Shown: positions 37,052 to 46,404 of the stretch, in pieces
How the letters are laid out: every line of letters begins with the position of its first letter
Numbering within the stretch: position 1 is the first letter of the stretch
DNA from: an uncultured Sphingomonadaceae bacterium
GTDB lineage: Bacteria > Pseudomonadota > Alphaproteobacteria > Sphingomonadales > Sphingomonadaceae
DNA: 64,000 nt
Reading direction: 5' to 3'
NCBI GenBank assembly: GCA_947493195.1
Contig: CANLQG010000002.1
Span: 434,001 to 498,000 of the forward strand
Notes under the pieces: generated by a model
Database searches by the model: none
What the model was told of the DNA's origin: nothing
Seen by the model: only the letters and a program-made list of their open reading frames with translations
Position numbers and translations under genes: made by a program

Positions 37052-38656
37052 CTATGCTGCCTTCCGGTCCCGCGAAGGTACACGCTCCGGCACCTCGCGC
37101 ACGGATGCCAGCGCCGCCGCCTGATCCTCGGTCACGGTCTTGCGGCTGTCGGGCAGCGCCTTCTCGGCGCCCTCGTCGCCCGCCTCGTGATATTCGGCGT
37201 CCTCGTTCACGCACCACGTGTCGTACAGCCGCTCCCCGGCGAGAATGTTCTCTACCGTCAGCATGGCCGTCATCATGGCGTGGTCCTGGTTGTTGTAGCG
37301 GTGCATGCCGTTGCGACCCACGAGATGGAGCGAAGGATACTTCGCTTCCAGTTCGGTGCGCATGGCATCGACATTTTTGGCATATTCCTCGTCATAGACG
37401 GGATAGGCCTTTTCCTGCCGCACCACCGCGCCGCCGATCACCTTGTCGGGGCTGACGAGGCCGAGGATGTCCATTTCCTTCTTGGCCAGTTCGACGAGAT
37501 CATCGTCTTCCATCGACCACAGGCCGTCGCCCTCGAAGCAGAAGTATTCGAGGCCAACGCAGGCCACGTCCTTGTCCGGCACCATTTCGGGGGACCAGCT
37601 GCGGAAGTTCTGCACCCGGCCCACCTTCACCTTGGAATCGTGGATGTAGATCCAGTTGTCGGGGAACAGGTCCTCGCTGCGGATCATCAGGGCCACGGTC
37701 AGGAAGTCGCGGTACTTGAGGTTGCTGGCATTCAGGGTTGTTTCCGGAAGCGGATACATGCGTGCGGCCAGCTGGCGCATGGGCGCGCTGCTGATCGCAT
37801 CCTTCGCCCGGATCACCATCTCGCCGTGCTCGCTCTCGGCCGTCATGCGCCAGCCGCCGCGCGTGTCGGGAGCCAGCAGCTTCAGCGAATGGCCCATCAG
37901 CACCTGCCCCTTGCCGGTGGCGAGGATCTTGTCGCGGGCGGCCTCCCACATCATGCCGGGGCCAAGGCGCGGATAGCGGAAGGTTTCCAGCAAGGTCTTG
38001 GCCTGCGTACCGCTGCCGTCGTTCAGCTTGCTGAGACCCAGCGAGCGCTTCAGCCCGTCGACCACTGCGCCCCACAGGGAAAGACCCTTGATGCGCTGGG
38101 CCGCCCAGTCGGCGCTCATTTCGTTACACGGCATGCCCCACACCTTCTCGGTGTAGGTCTTGAAGAAGATGGAATAGAGCTTCTTGCCGAACTGGTTGCT
38201 GGTCCAGTCCTCGAAACTGCGGATGTTCTTGGCCGGAAACACCTTCGCCTTGGCATAGCTGAGCATGCACATGGCACTGCGCCACACGCCCAGGTTCCAC
38301 AGCGCCTCGAACGCACGCAAGGGATAGCTGTAGAACTTGCCCTCGTAATAGATGCGGCTCATGCGCGGGCGCTGGATGAAATCGTCGGGCAGGATCTCGT
38401 TCCACAGGTCGACGACCTGCTGGCTCTTCGAAAAGAAGCGGTGCCCGCCGATGTCGAAGCGGTAGCCTTCGTGTTCCACCGTGCGGCTGATGCCGCCGAC
38501 GTAGGTGGCATCCTTCTCGATAATGGCGACGGTCTTGCCCTGCTTCGTCAGCAGGTAGCCAGCGGTAAGGCCCGCGGGGCCGGCACCGATGATGGCCACG
38601 TCGACCTGGATTTCCCCCGCCTTGCTGCCCGCAGTACCGTCGCTGGAAATATGCAT
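37052..38656 (-). CDS. FAD-dependent oxidoreductase, UDP-galactopyranose-mutase-like
   Basis: A protein of 534 aa. The FAD motif is VAIIGAGPAGLTAGYLL. YVGGISRTVEHEGYRFDIGG and the middle region KVWGMPCNEMSADWAAQRI resemble the UDP-galactopyranose mutase / protoporphyrinogen-oxidase-like group. A C-terminal region with VGRNGMHRYNNQDHAMMTAM is shared by glycan-linked members. It may isomerise or oxidise a nucleotide or lipid-linked sugar, working with the downstream GtrA and GT-C-like proteins. The last 60 residues are charged and not conserved-looking. The substrate is unknown. Confidence 0.85.
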   Translation of the reverse strand: MHISSDGTAGSKAGEIQVDVAIIGAGPAGLTAGYLLTKQGKTVAIIEKDATYVGGISRTVEHEGYRFDIGGHRFFSKSQQVVDLWNEILPDDFIQRPRMSRIYYEGKFYSYPLRAFEALWNLGVWRSAMCMLSYAKAKVFPAKNIRSFEDWTSNQFGKKLYSIFFKTYTEKVWGMPCNEMSADWAAQRIKGLSLWGAVVDGLKRSLGLSKLNDGSGTQAKTLLETFRYPRLGPGMMWEAARDKILATGKGQVLMGHSLKLLAPDTRGGWRMTAESEHGEMVIRAKDAISSAPMRQLAARMYPLPETTLNASNLKYRDFLTVALMIRSEDLFPDNWIYIHDSKVKVGRVQNFRSWSPEMVPDKDVACVGLEYFCFEGDGLWSMEDDDLVELAKKEMDILGLVSPDKVIGGAVVRQEKAYPVYDEEYAKNVDAMRTELEAKYPSLHLVGRNGMHRYNNQDHAMMTAMLTVENILAGERLYDTWCVNEDAEYHEAGDEGAEKALPDSRKTVTEDQAAALASVREVPERVPSRDRKAA

Positions 38657-38735
38657 GAACGCCCCCGGTTGTTGGTCCTGACCGGGAGTGAAGGAAAATG
38701 GTTATGAGCCGGTTAACGCGCCGCCTGGACCGCCA

Positions 38736-39365
38736 TCAGTTCGGGCGCTGCAGGCGCGCCGCGATGCGCGCCAGGTCGCCGTACTGGTAGGTATCCTCGA
38801 AGATCAGGCCGCAGCCGCCTTCCTTGCGCCAGCGCACCTTGGCGTTGGTTTCCGGCAGGCCCGGGGCGGAAATCTTCACCCGTTCGTCCAGCGCGAACCG
38901 GCAAGGGCAGGTGATCTTGGCGCCCTGCTGCGAGAGGTCGACGATTTCGACGTCCACACATCGCCCGTCCAGCGTCTGCACCTGCGCATGCGCATGCAGG
39001 TTCAGGCGGATAGGGCGCTTGGCGAACCGGCTGGGGCTGGCGATAATCCTGGCGGTATCGACCGTTCGGGGGAAGCGAAACCCTGCGCGGTCTTGTTCCT
39101 GCCAGACCGCTTCCAGTTCGTGCCGGTCACCGTTCTGCAGTTCCACCACCATATTTCGCGCTTCCGGCAATCGATGGAACGTGCGAACGCTGATTCCGCT
39201 CTCGGAAACGTCGCGGATAATGCACAGGTACTCGCCAGCCTCGCAGACGAGCTTGGCTGCGCGGATCAGCAGCGTGTAACGCGGCGCGTTGCGCTGCTCG
39301 ATGTCGGTCGGCGAGGCGAGGCGAGCGGAAAGCTGCGTCTCGTCGACGTGTAAGGCGTTGCCCAT
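38736..39365 (-). CDS. Double PilZ domain protein
   Basis: A protein of 209 aa with two PilZ-like domains. The first has the c-di-GMP motif pair RNAPR (residues 25-29) and DVSESG; the second has KRPIR and DLSQQG, where the first half is less canonical. PilZ proteins bind cyclic di-GMP and adjust motility, adhesion or exopolysaccharide. It stands alone upstream of the glycan operon on the same strand (79-bp gap), which could fit control of that operon, but there is no direct evidence. Confidence 0.87.
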   Translation of the reverse strand: MGNALHVDETQLSARLASPTDIEQRNAPRYTLLIRAAKLVCEAGEYLCIIRDVSESGISVRTFHRLPEARNMVVELQNGDRHELEAVWQEQDRAGFRFPRTVDTARIIASPSRFAKRPIRLNLHAHAQVQTLDGRCVDVEIVDLSQQGAKITCPCRFALDERVKISAPGLPETNAKVRWRKEGGCGLIFEDTYQYGDLARIAARLQRPN

Positions 39366-39553
39366 ATAGTCCCCATGTCCCCAGGTTGGCCGGTTGGTTA
39401 CCCTTGCTGACGAGCCGTGATCCTATTGACTCATCCTTTCCGGAAGTATCGGCCTTCCATGCGTATTTCCCTTTAATTGATGGTTACCAGGCAGGTTACC
39501 TGTGTGACCGCCAAGGCGCGATCGCCGGCATGGAAGATGTGCAGGTGGAGGGT

Positions 39554-39639
39554 TGGTGCGGGCGGCGGGACTCGAACCCGCACGTCTCAAAGGACAGGGG
39601 ATTTTAAGTCCCCGGCGTCTACCATTCCGCCACGCCCGC
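39554..39639 (-). tRNA. tRNA-Leu (anticodon TAA)
   Basis: On the minus strand GCGGGCG at 39639-39633 pairs with CGCCCGC at 39564-39558, then A and an encoded CCA end. The anticodon loop is CTTAAAA between GGGGA and TCCCC, giving TAA. A long variable arm (TGTCCTTTGAGACG) and TGCGGGTTCGAGTCCCGC T-arm confirm a class II leucine tRNA. It stands alone. Confidence 0.97.
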
Positions 39640-39799
39640 TACCCGCGCTGCCTATAATCCGCACCCGCCCGCTGCAATGGCCTAGCGCTCGTGCGGGTGG
39701 ATTAATCCTTGGAAGAAGCTCGGGCCAGACGAATTCCTGTTGCGATGCAGGTACCTCGAATCATGGTTACCGCTGTTGCGCACCTTGCGAATCGGGCGC

Positions 39800-40201
39800 A
39801 TGTCCGAAGGAATGCTGCACCTTGCTCTCCTGCTGGCCGCGCAGTTTGGGGCCGACATCCCGCCCCCCGACACTTTCGACGGGCGCTGCACCTATCCCGA
39901 TGCCGTGCGCGAACGCGCGGCGGACACCGGCACGGTACTTGCCATCTGCAATCGCGCTCTGGTGGCCAATGGCGGCGTGGCCTTCGTCACCCGCGGTACG
40001 GGCCAGCAGATGCAGTTTCGCGGCCATTGGGACGGTGACCGGCTGACAGTGAATGCCATCGTGCTGCGCGGGCGCGGGCCGGAGGATGCACGCGGGCTAT
40101 GCCAGCTTTATGAGGCCGACGATCGCCTCTCGACCATCGCCTGCACCGCCGTGGCTGACAATCGCAGCTACGCGGCCAATTTCGTCGCCTGGCGCATCTG
40201 A
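39800..40201 (+). CDS. Small exported hypothetical protein
   Basis: A protein of 133 aa. A short hydrophobic N-terminus (MLHLALLLAAQFGA) looks like a signal peptide. The mature part has four cysteines (at DGRC, LAIC, GLCQ and IACT), which could form two disulfides in the periplasm. I do not recognise the family. I chose the ATG at 39800; ATGs at 39740 and 39812 are in the same frame, and the latter has GAAGGA too close upstream. Confidence 0.65.
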   Translation: MSEGMLHLALLLAAQFGADIPPPDTFDGRCTYPDAVRERAADTGTVLAICNRALVANGGVAFVTRGTGQQMQFRGHWDGDRLTVNAIVLRGRGPEDARGLCQLYEADDRLSTIACTAVADNRSYAANFVAWRI

Positions 40202-40251
40202 CCTGATGAATCTGACTTGGCGATCGACGGCATGACGTGGGTAACCGGCGA

Positions 40252-40536
40252 CTACCCGTCGGGATTCAGACGCTCACGCATTTCCTTGCCCGGCTTGAAA
40301 TAGGGCACTCGCTTGGCTGGCACTTCCACCGTTTCGCCGGTGCGCGGGTTTCGCCCGGTGCGGGAATCGCGTTCGCGCGTGGAAAAAGTGCCGAAACCGC
40401 GAAGCTCCACCCGGCCGCCTTCGGCAAGGCGCTGGGAAATCTCCTCGAAGAAGATATCGACGACCTGCTCGACCTCCTCTGGCCGCAAGTCCGGGTTGTC
40501 TGCCGAAAGGGCTTGGAGAAGCTCGGACCTGATCAT
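40252..40536 (-). CDS. ihfB: Integration host factor beta subunit
   Basis: A protein of 94 aa of the HU/IHF family. [15 protein letters not shown] and the helix [21 protein letters not shown] are followed by [21 protein letters not shown] (the DNA-intercalating Pro arm) and [14 protein letters not shown], the beta-subunit style. It bends DNA with IhfA. AAGGGGGGAT lies before the ATG at 40536, an unusually strong ribosome binding site. The 160-bp gap upstream holds a GACAATTGTC palindrome (40662-40671). Confidence 0.95.
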   Translation of the reverse strand: MIRSELLQALSADNPDLRPEEVEQVVDIFFEEISQRLAEGGRVELRGFGTFSTRERDSRTGRNPRTGETVEVPAKRVPYFKPGKEMRERLNPDG

Positions 40537-40661
40537 GTATATCCCCCCTTGAAGGCACTGGCCGCACTGCGTTGCAGCTTTATTCATCCCATGCGCCCGA
40601 CCCAAGGCGCTGCGTGTTCAATCCAAAGTGCCAGAACCTTCGCTCCAGCGCAATCATGATA

Positions 40662-40671
40662 GACAATTGTC
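40662..40671. promoter_or_regulatory. GACAATTGTC palindrome upstream of ihfB
   Basis: A 10-bp perfect palindrome, GACAATTGTC, in an AT-rich stretch between the end of the GntR gene and ihfB. It lies 126 bp before the ihfB start codon. On the minus strand it contains TTGACA, a good -35 hexamer, but no convincing -10 follows at 16-18 bp. It may be part of the ihfB promoter or an operator. Confidence 0.3.
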
Positions 40672-40696
40672 AATAATAGCGGATTAACCAGAACGC

Positions 40697-41035
40697 CTAG
40701 GCGTGGTGGAGCAATTCTTCCGGTTCCAGGCCGAGGCGCTCGATACGGGCACGAATTTCCGGCCATTCCTCCTGCAGGAACGCCGCCCGCTCCGCCTGGC
40801 GCAGGTGGTCTGCCGCGCCCTCGCGCACGAACATGCCGACACCGCGCTGCACGCGGATCAGCCCGTCTGCCTGGAATTGCTGGTAGGCTTTTGCCACGGT
40901 GAGGGGATTGGCACCCTGCTCCGCCGCGAAGGCACGCACGGACGGCAGCATCTCCCCTTCCGCATAATCGCCATCGATGATCGCGGCGGCGATCTGCTCG
41001 CGCAGGCGGAGATAGACGGGACGGGTATCGACCAT
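40697..41035 (-). CDS. GntR family transcriptional regulator, YtrA-like
   Basis: A protein of 112 aa. It has an N-terminal winged HTH with VYLRLREQIAAAIIDGDY, LPSVRAFAAEQGANPLTVAK and GLIRVQRGVGMFV. Only a short C-terminal helical tail follows, as in the YtrA subfamily, whose members often regulate ABC transporter genes and themselves. It is divergent from the peptide symporter operon across about 175 bp. The ATG at 41035 is preferred; a GTG at 41044 is in frame. Confidence 0.88.
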   Translation of the reverse strand: MVDTRPVYLRLREQIAAAIIDGDYAEGEMLPSVRAFAAEQGANPLTVAKAYQQFQADGLIRVQRGVGMFVREGAADHLRQAERAAFLQEEWPEIRARIERLGLEPEELLHHA

Positions 41036-41210
41036 AGGTGCCACACTGCCATAATACAGCGGGTCAGGTCAAGCAAATGGCCGGTTTCGGTCAAAGAAAA
41101 TTCAGTTTCAGTCGCAACTTGGCTTCACATGGATGAAACAATCGCTAGGGTGCCTTCTTTCGCGCCGGTGGGGCGCGGGGTGGAAGAATTTACATCTCGG
41201 GGAAGACATA

Positions 41211-42848
41211 ATGAAAGATTTGGCCTCCTGGAACGAGGGTGACTGGATTGTCGCAATCGCTTCCGTTGTGCTGGCGCTGTTCCTGCTGGCAGGCGTCTGG
41301 GCTGTCACACGCAAGCAGCCCGAAGTCGGCGGCCATCCAAAGGGCCTCTACATCCTGTTCTTCGCCGAAATGTGGGAGCGCTTCTCCTACTACGGCATGC
41401 GCGCCCTGCTGATCTTCTACCTGACGCAGCACTGGCTGTTCAACGACAGCGCCTCCAACATCATCTACGGGGCCTACGTCAGCCTCGTGTACATCACGCC
41501 GGTATTGGGCGGCTGGCTGGCCGACCGCTACCTGGGTCAGCGCAAGGCGGTGCTGTTCGGCGCCGTGCTGCTTACCTTGGGCCACTTCTTCATGGCTTTC
41601 GAGGGGACCGGCGGGCAGGACGATGCGACGATCAACATCTTCTGGCTCGCGCTCAGCTTCATCATCGTGGGTTCGGGCTTCCTGAAGGCCAACATCTCGG
41701 TGATCGTGGGCCAGCTTTACCCGCGCACCGACGTGCGCCGCGACGGTGCCTACACCATCTTCTATATGGGTATTAACGTCGGCGCTGCGATCGGTACGAT
41801 CATCGCCGGTTACCTGGGCACCACGATCGGCTGGGCCTACGGCTTCGGTGCCGCCGGCATCGGCATGCTGCTCGGCCTGGTGGTCTTCATCCTTGGCAAG
41901 CCATTGCTGCTGGGCCAGGGCGAACCGCCCCGTCCGCTGGGCAAGGGTACCGAGTGGACCATGTATGCCGTGGGCGCGGTTGGCGTTGCGATCATGTGGC
42001 TGCTGATCCAGTACCAGTCCGTCGTCGGCGGCCTCATGCTGGTCTGCGGCGTGGCGCTGCTGGGCTATGTGCTGTTCGAAGCTTTCAAGCTCGACAAGCA
42101 CCCGCGTGAACGCATGTTCGCCATCCTTTTCCTGATCGCGTTGCAGCCGCTGTTCTGGGGCCTGTTCGAACAGGCTGGCGGCTCGCTCAACCTCTTCACC
42201 GACAGGTTCATCGACTTGGGCGGCGTGCCTGCGCCGATCTTCCAGTCGATCAACCCCATCTACATCATCCTGCTGGCCCCCGTTTTCGCGGGCTTGTGGA
42301 CCTGGCTGGGCCGCCGGGGGCTGGAACCTTCCACCCCGGCGAAGTTCGGCCTGGGCCTTGTCCAGCTGGGCTTCGGCTTCCTCGTCCTCGTCTGGGGCGC
42401 GGCCACTGTCGGGGCGGGCGAGCTGATCCCGGTGATCTTCCTGTTCGGCATCTACCTGTTCCACACCACGGGTGAGCTGTGCCTCAGCCCGGTCGGGCTC
42501 TCGGCCATGAACCGGTTGGCTCCGCGTCACCTTGCATCGCTCATCATGGGCGCGTGGTTCTTCGCCACGGCGGGCGGCAACTTCGTGGCCGGCATGATCG
42601 GCGCTGCCACCGGCGGCGAGGATGGCGAAATGACCCGCGAGGGCACGATGGCCATCTACGAGCAGATCGGCTGGATCGCGATCGTCGTGGGCATCGTGGT
42701 CATCATCATCGCCCGCTGGGTGAAGAAGCTGATGCACCTCGACACTCTGGGTGACGATGACGTGGGCGATGACTTGGAAGGCCAGGCCGAAGGTCCGGGC
42801 GAACCGCAGGGCGCGGGCATCCACCCCACTACCAATCCGAAAGGCTAA
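41211..42848 (+). CDS. Proton-dependent oligopeptide transporter (POT family)
   Basis: A protein of 545 aa with about 14 membrane helices. Family signatures are FFAEMWERFSYYGMRALLIF (the ExxER motif on helix 1), GGWLADRYLGQRKAV and FYMGINVGAAIGT, with GELCLSPVGLSAMNRLAP near the end. It imports di- and tripeptides with protons. GGGGAAG precedes the ATG at 41211; an in-frame ATG at 41133 lies upstream in promoter-like DNA. Two exported amidohydrolase genes follow, so peptides or cyclic peptides processed outside may be its cargo. Confidence 0.94.
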   Translation: MKDLASWNEGDWIVAIASVVLALFLLAGVWAVTRKQPEVGGHPKGLYILFFAEMWERFSYYGMRALLIFYLTQHWLFNDSASNIIYGAYVSLVYITPVLGGWLADRYLGQRKAVLFGAVLLTLGHFFMAFEGTGGQDDATINIFWLALSFIIVGSGFLKANISVIVGQLYPRTDVRRDGAYTIFYMGINVGAAIGTIIAGYLGTTIGWAYGFGAAGIGMLLGLVVFILGKPLLLGQGEPPRPLGKGTEWTMYAVGAVGVAIMWLLIQYQSVVGGLMLVCGVALLGYVLFEAFKLDKHPRERMFAILFLIALQPLFWGLFEQAGGSLNLFTDRFIDLGGVPAPIFQSINPIYIILLAPVFAGLWTWLGRRGLEPSTPAKFGLGLVQLGFGFLVLVWGAATVGAGELIPVIFLFGIYLFHTTGELCLSPVGLSAMNRLAPRHLASLIMGAWFFATAGGNFVAGMIGAATGGEDGEMTREGTMAIYEQIGWIAIVVGIVVIIIARWVKKLMHLDTLGDDDVGDDLEGQAEGPGEPQGAGIHPTTNPKG

Positions 42849-42854
42849 GCACGC

Positions 42855-44249
42855 ATGGGTCGTTACTTGAAAAAGGGCGGTCCATCCGTCCTGCTCCTTA
42901 CCACCGCAGCACTCGCTCTGGCGGGATGCACCGCGGCATCGGGCAATGATCGTCCCGCCGTGGCCGCTTCGGCTGCCGCGGCGGACGAGCCCTACGCCTC
43001 CACCTACGAGCGTTATCCGGGCGCGCCCACGGCCATCGTCGGCGCCACGATCTACGATGGCGCAGGCGGCATGATCGAGAACGGCGTCGTCCTGTTCGCC
43101 GATGGCGAAGTGGTTGGCATCGGCGGAGCGGACCTTGCCATCCCCGCCGGTTACACCCGCGTCGACGGCTCGGGCCGTTTCGTGACGCCGGGCATCATCG
43201 ACATCCACTCGCACCTGGGCGACTATCCTACCCCATCGGTGCAGGCGCACAGCGACGGCAACGAGGCGACCGACCCGACCACGCCAGAGGTCTGGGCCGA
43301 GCATTCGGTCTGGCCGCAGGACCCCGGTTTCAGCCGCGCGCTGGCCAATGGCGGCATCACCAGCCTGATGGTCCTGCCCGGCTCTGCCAACCTGATGGGC
43401 GGGCGTTCGGTCACGCTGAAGAACGTGCCCAGCCGTACCGTGCAGGGCATGAAATTCCCCGGCGCGCCCTATTCGATGAAAATGGCCTGCGGCGAGAATC
43501 CCAAGCGCGTCTATGGTGGCCGGGGCCGCATGCCCTCCACCCGCATGGGCAATTTCGCCGTCAACCGCGAAACCTGGATTGCGGCGCAGGAATATGCAGC
43601 CGAGGAAGAGCCGGACCGCGATCTGGCCATGGAAACCCTTGGCGGCGTGCTGAACGGCGATATCCTTATCCAGAACCACTGCTACCGCGCCGATGAAATG
43701 GCGCTGGTGATGAGCATGGCCGACGAATTCGGCTACCAGGTCTCTGCCTTCCACCACGCGGTGGAAAGCTACAAGATCGCCGACATGCTGCGCGACAATG
43801 AAGTGTGCAGCGCGGTCTGGGCCGACTGGTACGGCTTCAAGATGGAAGCCTATGACGCCATCCCAGAGAACGCTGCGCTGATCCACAACCAGGGCGCCTG
43901 CGTGGTGATCCACTCGGATGACGAGAACGGCATCCAGCGCCTCAACCAGGAAGCTGCCAAGGCACAGGCCGACGGCCGCCGCATGGGTATCGAGATCGCC
44001 GATGCCGACGTGATCAGTTGGATCACCCTGAACGCCGCGCGCGCCATGGGCATTGCCGACATGACCGGCAGCCTGGAGGCAGGCAAGATGGCCGACGTGG
44101 TGCTGTGGAACGGCGACCCGCTCAGCATCTATTCGCGGCCCGAGATGGTCTGGATCGATGGCGCGGTGATGTACGACATGAACAATCCGCGCATGCGGCC
44201 GATCAGCGATTTCGAGCTGGGCCAGCCGGGTGAAGGAGATGTGAAATGA
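42855..44249 (+). CDS. Amidohydrolase family lipoprotein
   Basis: A protein of 464 aa. A lipoprotein signal ends in LALAGC (Cys25). The amidohydrolase (imidazolonepropionase/dihydroorotase-like) fold begins with VTPGIIDIHSHLGDY, giving the metal-binding HxH, and continues with NHCYRADEMALVM and QVSAFHHAVESYKIADML. IHSDDENGIQRLNQEA provides the catalytic Asp. It probably hydrolyses a cyclic amide or peptide derivative in the periplasm. It is 6 bp downstream of the POT symporter gene, and its stop overlaps the next gene (ATGA). Confidence 0.9.
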   Translation: MGRYLKKGGPSVLLLTTAALALAGCTAASGNDRPAVAASAAAADEPYASTYERYPGAPTAIVGATIYDGAGGMIENGVVLFADGEVVGIGGADLAIPAGYTRVDGSGRFVTPGIIDIHSHLGDYPTPSVQAHSDGNEATDPTTPEVWAEHSVWPQDPGFSRALANGGITSLMVLPGSANLMGGRSVTLKNVPSRTVQGMKFPGAPYSMKMACGENPKRVYGGRGRMPSTRMGNFAVNRETWIAAQEYAAEEEPDRDLAMETLGGVLNGDILIQNHCYRADEMALVMSMADEFGYQVSAFHHAVESYKIADMLRDNEVCSAVWADWYGFKMEAYDAIPENAALIHNQGACVVIHSDDENGIQRLNQEAAKAQADGRRMGIEIADADVISWITLNAARAMGIADMTGSLEAGKMADVVLWNGDPLSIYSRPEMVWIDGAVMYDMNNPRMRPISDFELGQPGEGDVK

Positions 44250-45613
44250 AGCGTGTCTTCGCTCTCGCCGTCTCGGCAGCCGCACTGACCGCCTCGCCCG
44301 CGCTGGCGCAGAATGTCGCCATCACGGGTGCCACTGTCGCGCTTGGCGACGGTAGTGAACCGATAGAGAACGCCACCGTCGTTGTGCAGAACGGCCGCGT
44401 CGTGGCTGCGGGTACAGGCGTGGCCGTGCCTGCCGGTGTTACCGTCCTCGACGGCAGCGGCACCTGGGTCACGCCCGGCCTGTTCGCTTCGATCACCTCG
44501 CTCGGTCTCGAAGATGTGGGCGCGGTTTCGGAAAGCAACGATGTCGACGCCGACGATTCGCCCTTCAGCGCAGCGCTGGACGTGTCTCCTGTCATCAACC
44601 CGATGGCGCAGGATTTCGGTTACAGCCGCGCAGGCGGTGTCACCCGGGCCAGCGTGATGCCGCAGGCGGGCGCATCGATCTTCGGCGGACAGGGCGCGAT
44701 CATCGACCTGGGTGCCGATTTCGATGCCGTGCGCCATCCGCGCGCGTTCCAGGTGGTGGAATTCGGAGAGCGCGGTGCGCGCCTCGCCGGGGGCAGCCGC
44801 ACGTCGGTTCACACGCTGCTGCGCAATGCCCTGCATGAGGCTGGCTCGTACGAGCAGGACGCCCAGAGCAGGAGCGGCAGCCGGGACACTGGCCGGCCGG
44901 AATTTCCGGGCCTCGATTCGCGCAATCCGAACAATGTCGACCGGCAGGGCGACGTGCTGCTGACGCGCTTCGATGCGGCCGCTCTGGTGCCTGTCGTGCG
45001 CGGCGAGCAGAAGCTCTACGTCAAGGTGGAACGCGCCAGCGACATCCTGACCGCCCTGGCGCTGCGCGAGGAATTCCCCGCGCTCGACATGGTGCTTGTG
45101 GGCGCTGCCGAAGGCTGGATGGTGGCAGAGCCGATTGCCGCAGCGGGTGTTCCGGTGATCACCGCTGCCCTGCGCGATCTACCGGTTTCCTTCGAGCAAC
45201 TGGCCGCCACGCAAAGCAATGTCGGACGCCTGGTGGATGCCGGGGTCCGGGTGGCAATCGGCGGATACGATTCCAGCGGCGACCATCCGCGTAACCTGCC
45301 CCAGCAGGCAGGCAACATGGTCGCGCTGAACCGCGTTCCCGGAGCCACCGGCCTGACCTGGGGCGAGGCGCTTGCCACCATTACCTCCGTTGCCGCCGAA
45401 GTTGCCGGGCTTGGCGGACGCGTCGGCGTGCTGAGCGCCGGGGCGCACGGCGACCTGGTTGTCTGGGACGGAGACCCGCTGGAAACCAGTTCCGCACCCG
45501 TCAGGGTTTTCGTGGACGGCGTTGAGCAACCGCTCACCAACCACCAGACGCGGCTGCGCGATCGCTATCGTACGCTGGACGAAAGCGAACGTCCGCGCGC
45601 CTACGAATGGTGA
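44246..45613 (+). CDS. Exported amidohydrolase-like protein lacking the HxH metal motif
   Basis: A protein of 455 aa with a signal peptide (cleaved near ALA-QN). It has the N- and C-terminal beta-sandwich parts of amidohydrolases (ITGATVALGDGSEPIENATV at the start, LSAGAHGDLVVWDGDPLET at the end). Where the family has HxH, it reads LFASITSLGLED, so at least two metal ligands are missing. It is coupled to the complete amidohydrolase upstream and may be a non-catalytic partner subunit. Its own activity is doubtful. A terminator follows. Confidence 0.85.
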   Translation: MKRVFALAVSAAALTASPALAQNVAITGATVALGDGSEPIENATVVVQNGRVVAAGTGVAVPAGVTVLDGSGTWVTPGLFASITSLGLEDVGAVSESNDVDADDSPFSAALDVSPVINPMAQDFGYSRAGGVTRASVMPQAGASIFGGQGAIIDLGADFDAVRHPRAFQVVEFGERGARLAGGSRTSVHTLLRNALHEAGSYEQDAQSRSGSRDTGRPEFPGLDSRNPNNVDRQGDVLLTRFDAAALVPVVRGEQKLYVKVERASDILTALALREEFPALDMVLVGAAEGWMVAEPIAAAGVPVITAALRDLPVSFEQLAATQSNVGRLVDAGVRVAIGGYDSSGDHPRNLPQQAGNMVALNRVPGATGLTWGEALATITSVAAEVAGLGGRVGVLSAGAHGDLVVWDGDPLETSSAPVRVFVDGVEQPLTNHQTRLRDRYRTLDESERPRAYEW

Positions 45614-45635
45614 TGCCGTCCTGAACGGGGGGAGA

Positions 45636-45664
45636 GGGCGGGGCCGCATGGCTCCGCCCTTTTC
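45636..45664 (+). terminator. Terminator of the peptide transport operon
   Basis: GGGCGGGGCC and GGCTCCGCCC pair around GCAT with one G-T mismatch and are followed by TTTT, 22 bp after the second amidohydrolase stop. Confidence 0.8.
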
Positions 45665-45726
45665 GTATCCGCTTCCCGGGCCGTTACCCCGTGTGATACC
45701 TTCGTCCCGAACAGGGGAGGGCTTGC

Positions 45727-46404
45727 ATGGACGAATCGCTCGCAGGGCTCATTGCGGCCAGCACGGCCCTGGTGGGCACCCACTTCGCCCTGTCGCATCC
45801 GCTGCGCGCACCGCTCGTCCGCCTGCTTGGGACGACTGGCTTCATGGCTCTCTATTCCATCGTGGCCCTGGCCTGTCTCTACTGGATGAATGCTGCCTTC
45901 GGGGCCGCGCCTGCCGTCTTTTTGGGGGGCAGCGGTGTGGTCGGTTGGATCGTCGCCAGCGTCCTGACCGTTCTCGCGCTGGTGCTGCTGCTTGGCTCGT
46001 TTCGCGCCAATCCTGCCCTGCCCGCGCCGGGTGCCGAGACAATCGCGAGCACGCGCGAGCCCACGGGGGTCTTTGCCGTAACCCGCCACCCGATGATGTG
46101 GGGCTTCGCGCTCTGGGCGGTGTCGCACATTTTCCTATGGTGGTCCTGGCGCACCAACGTGGTCGCGCTTGCTATCCTCGTGCTGGCGCTTGTCGGCGCT
46201 CACCTGCAGGACCGCAAGAAGGTAGCGCTGATGGGCGGGGCGTGGACGGCCTGGGAGGCGAAGACCAGCTACTGGCCGCGCTGGGGCAGGGTGCTATCCG
46301 CAGGGTGGCTGCTGTGGGTTAGTGCGCTCGCCGTGTGGCTTGCCGTTACCTGGGCGCACCTGCACCTCGCAGGAATTCCTGCCGGTGCCTGGCGGTGGAT
46401 CTAG
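45727..46404 (+). CDS. NnrU family membrane protein
   Basis: A protein of 225 aa with about six membrane helices and the NnrU pattern. It has [18 protein letters not shown] near the start, [19 protein letters not shown] in the middle (conserved His-Pro) and [14 protein letters not shown] near the end. NnrU was first linked with nitrite and nitric oxide respiration, and related proteins act in carotenoid or isoprenoid isomerisation. No denitrification genes are near, so its substrate is open. Its last 4 bp overlap the converging ADP-ribosylglycohydrolase fragment. Confidence 0.88.
   Translation: MDESLAGLIAASTALVGTHFALSHPLRAPLVRLLGTTGFMALYSIVALACLYWMNAAFGAAPAVFLGGSGVVGWIVASVLTVLALVLLLGSFRANPALPAPGAETIASTREPTGVFAVTRHPMMWGFALWAVSHIFLWWSWRTNVVALAILVLALVGAHLQDRKKVALMGGAWTAWEAKTSYWPRWGRVLSAGWLLWVSALAVWLAVTWAHLHLAGIPAGAWRWI

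Noticed and set aside
39388..39502. GGTTACC repeated three times near the tRNA-Leu
   Set aside because: Seven-base motif at irregular spacing; too short to call a repeat array.
41190..44285. 1031-codon open frame on the minus strand
   Set aside because: It is antisense to the POT symporter and the amidohydrolase; composition is His/Asp/Gln-rich shadow translation.
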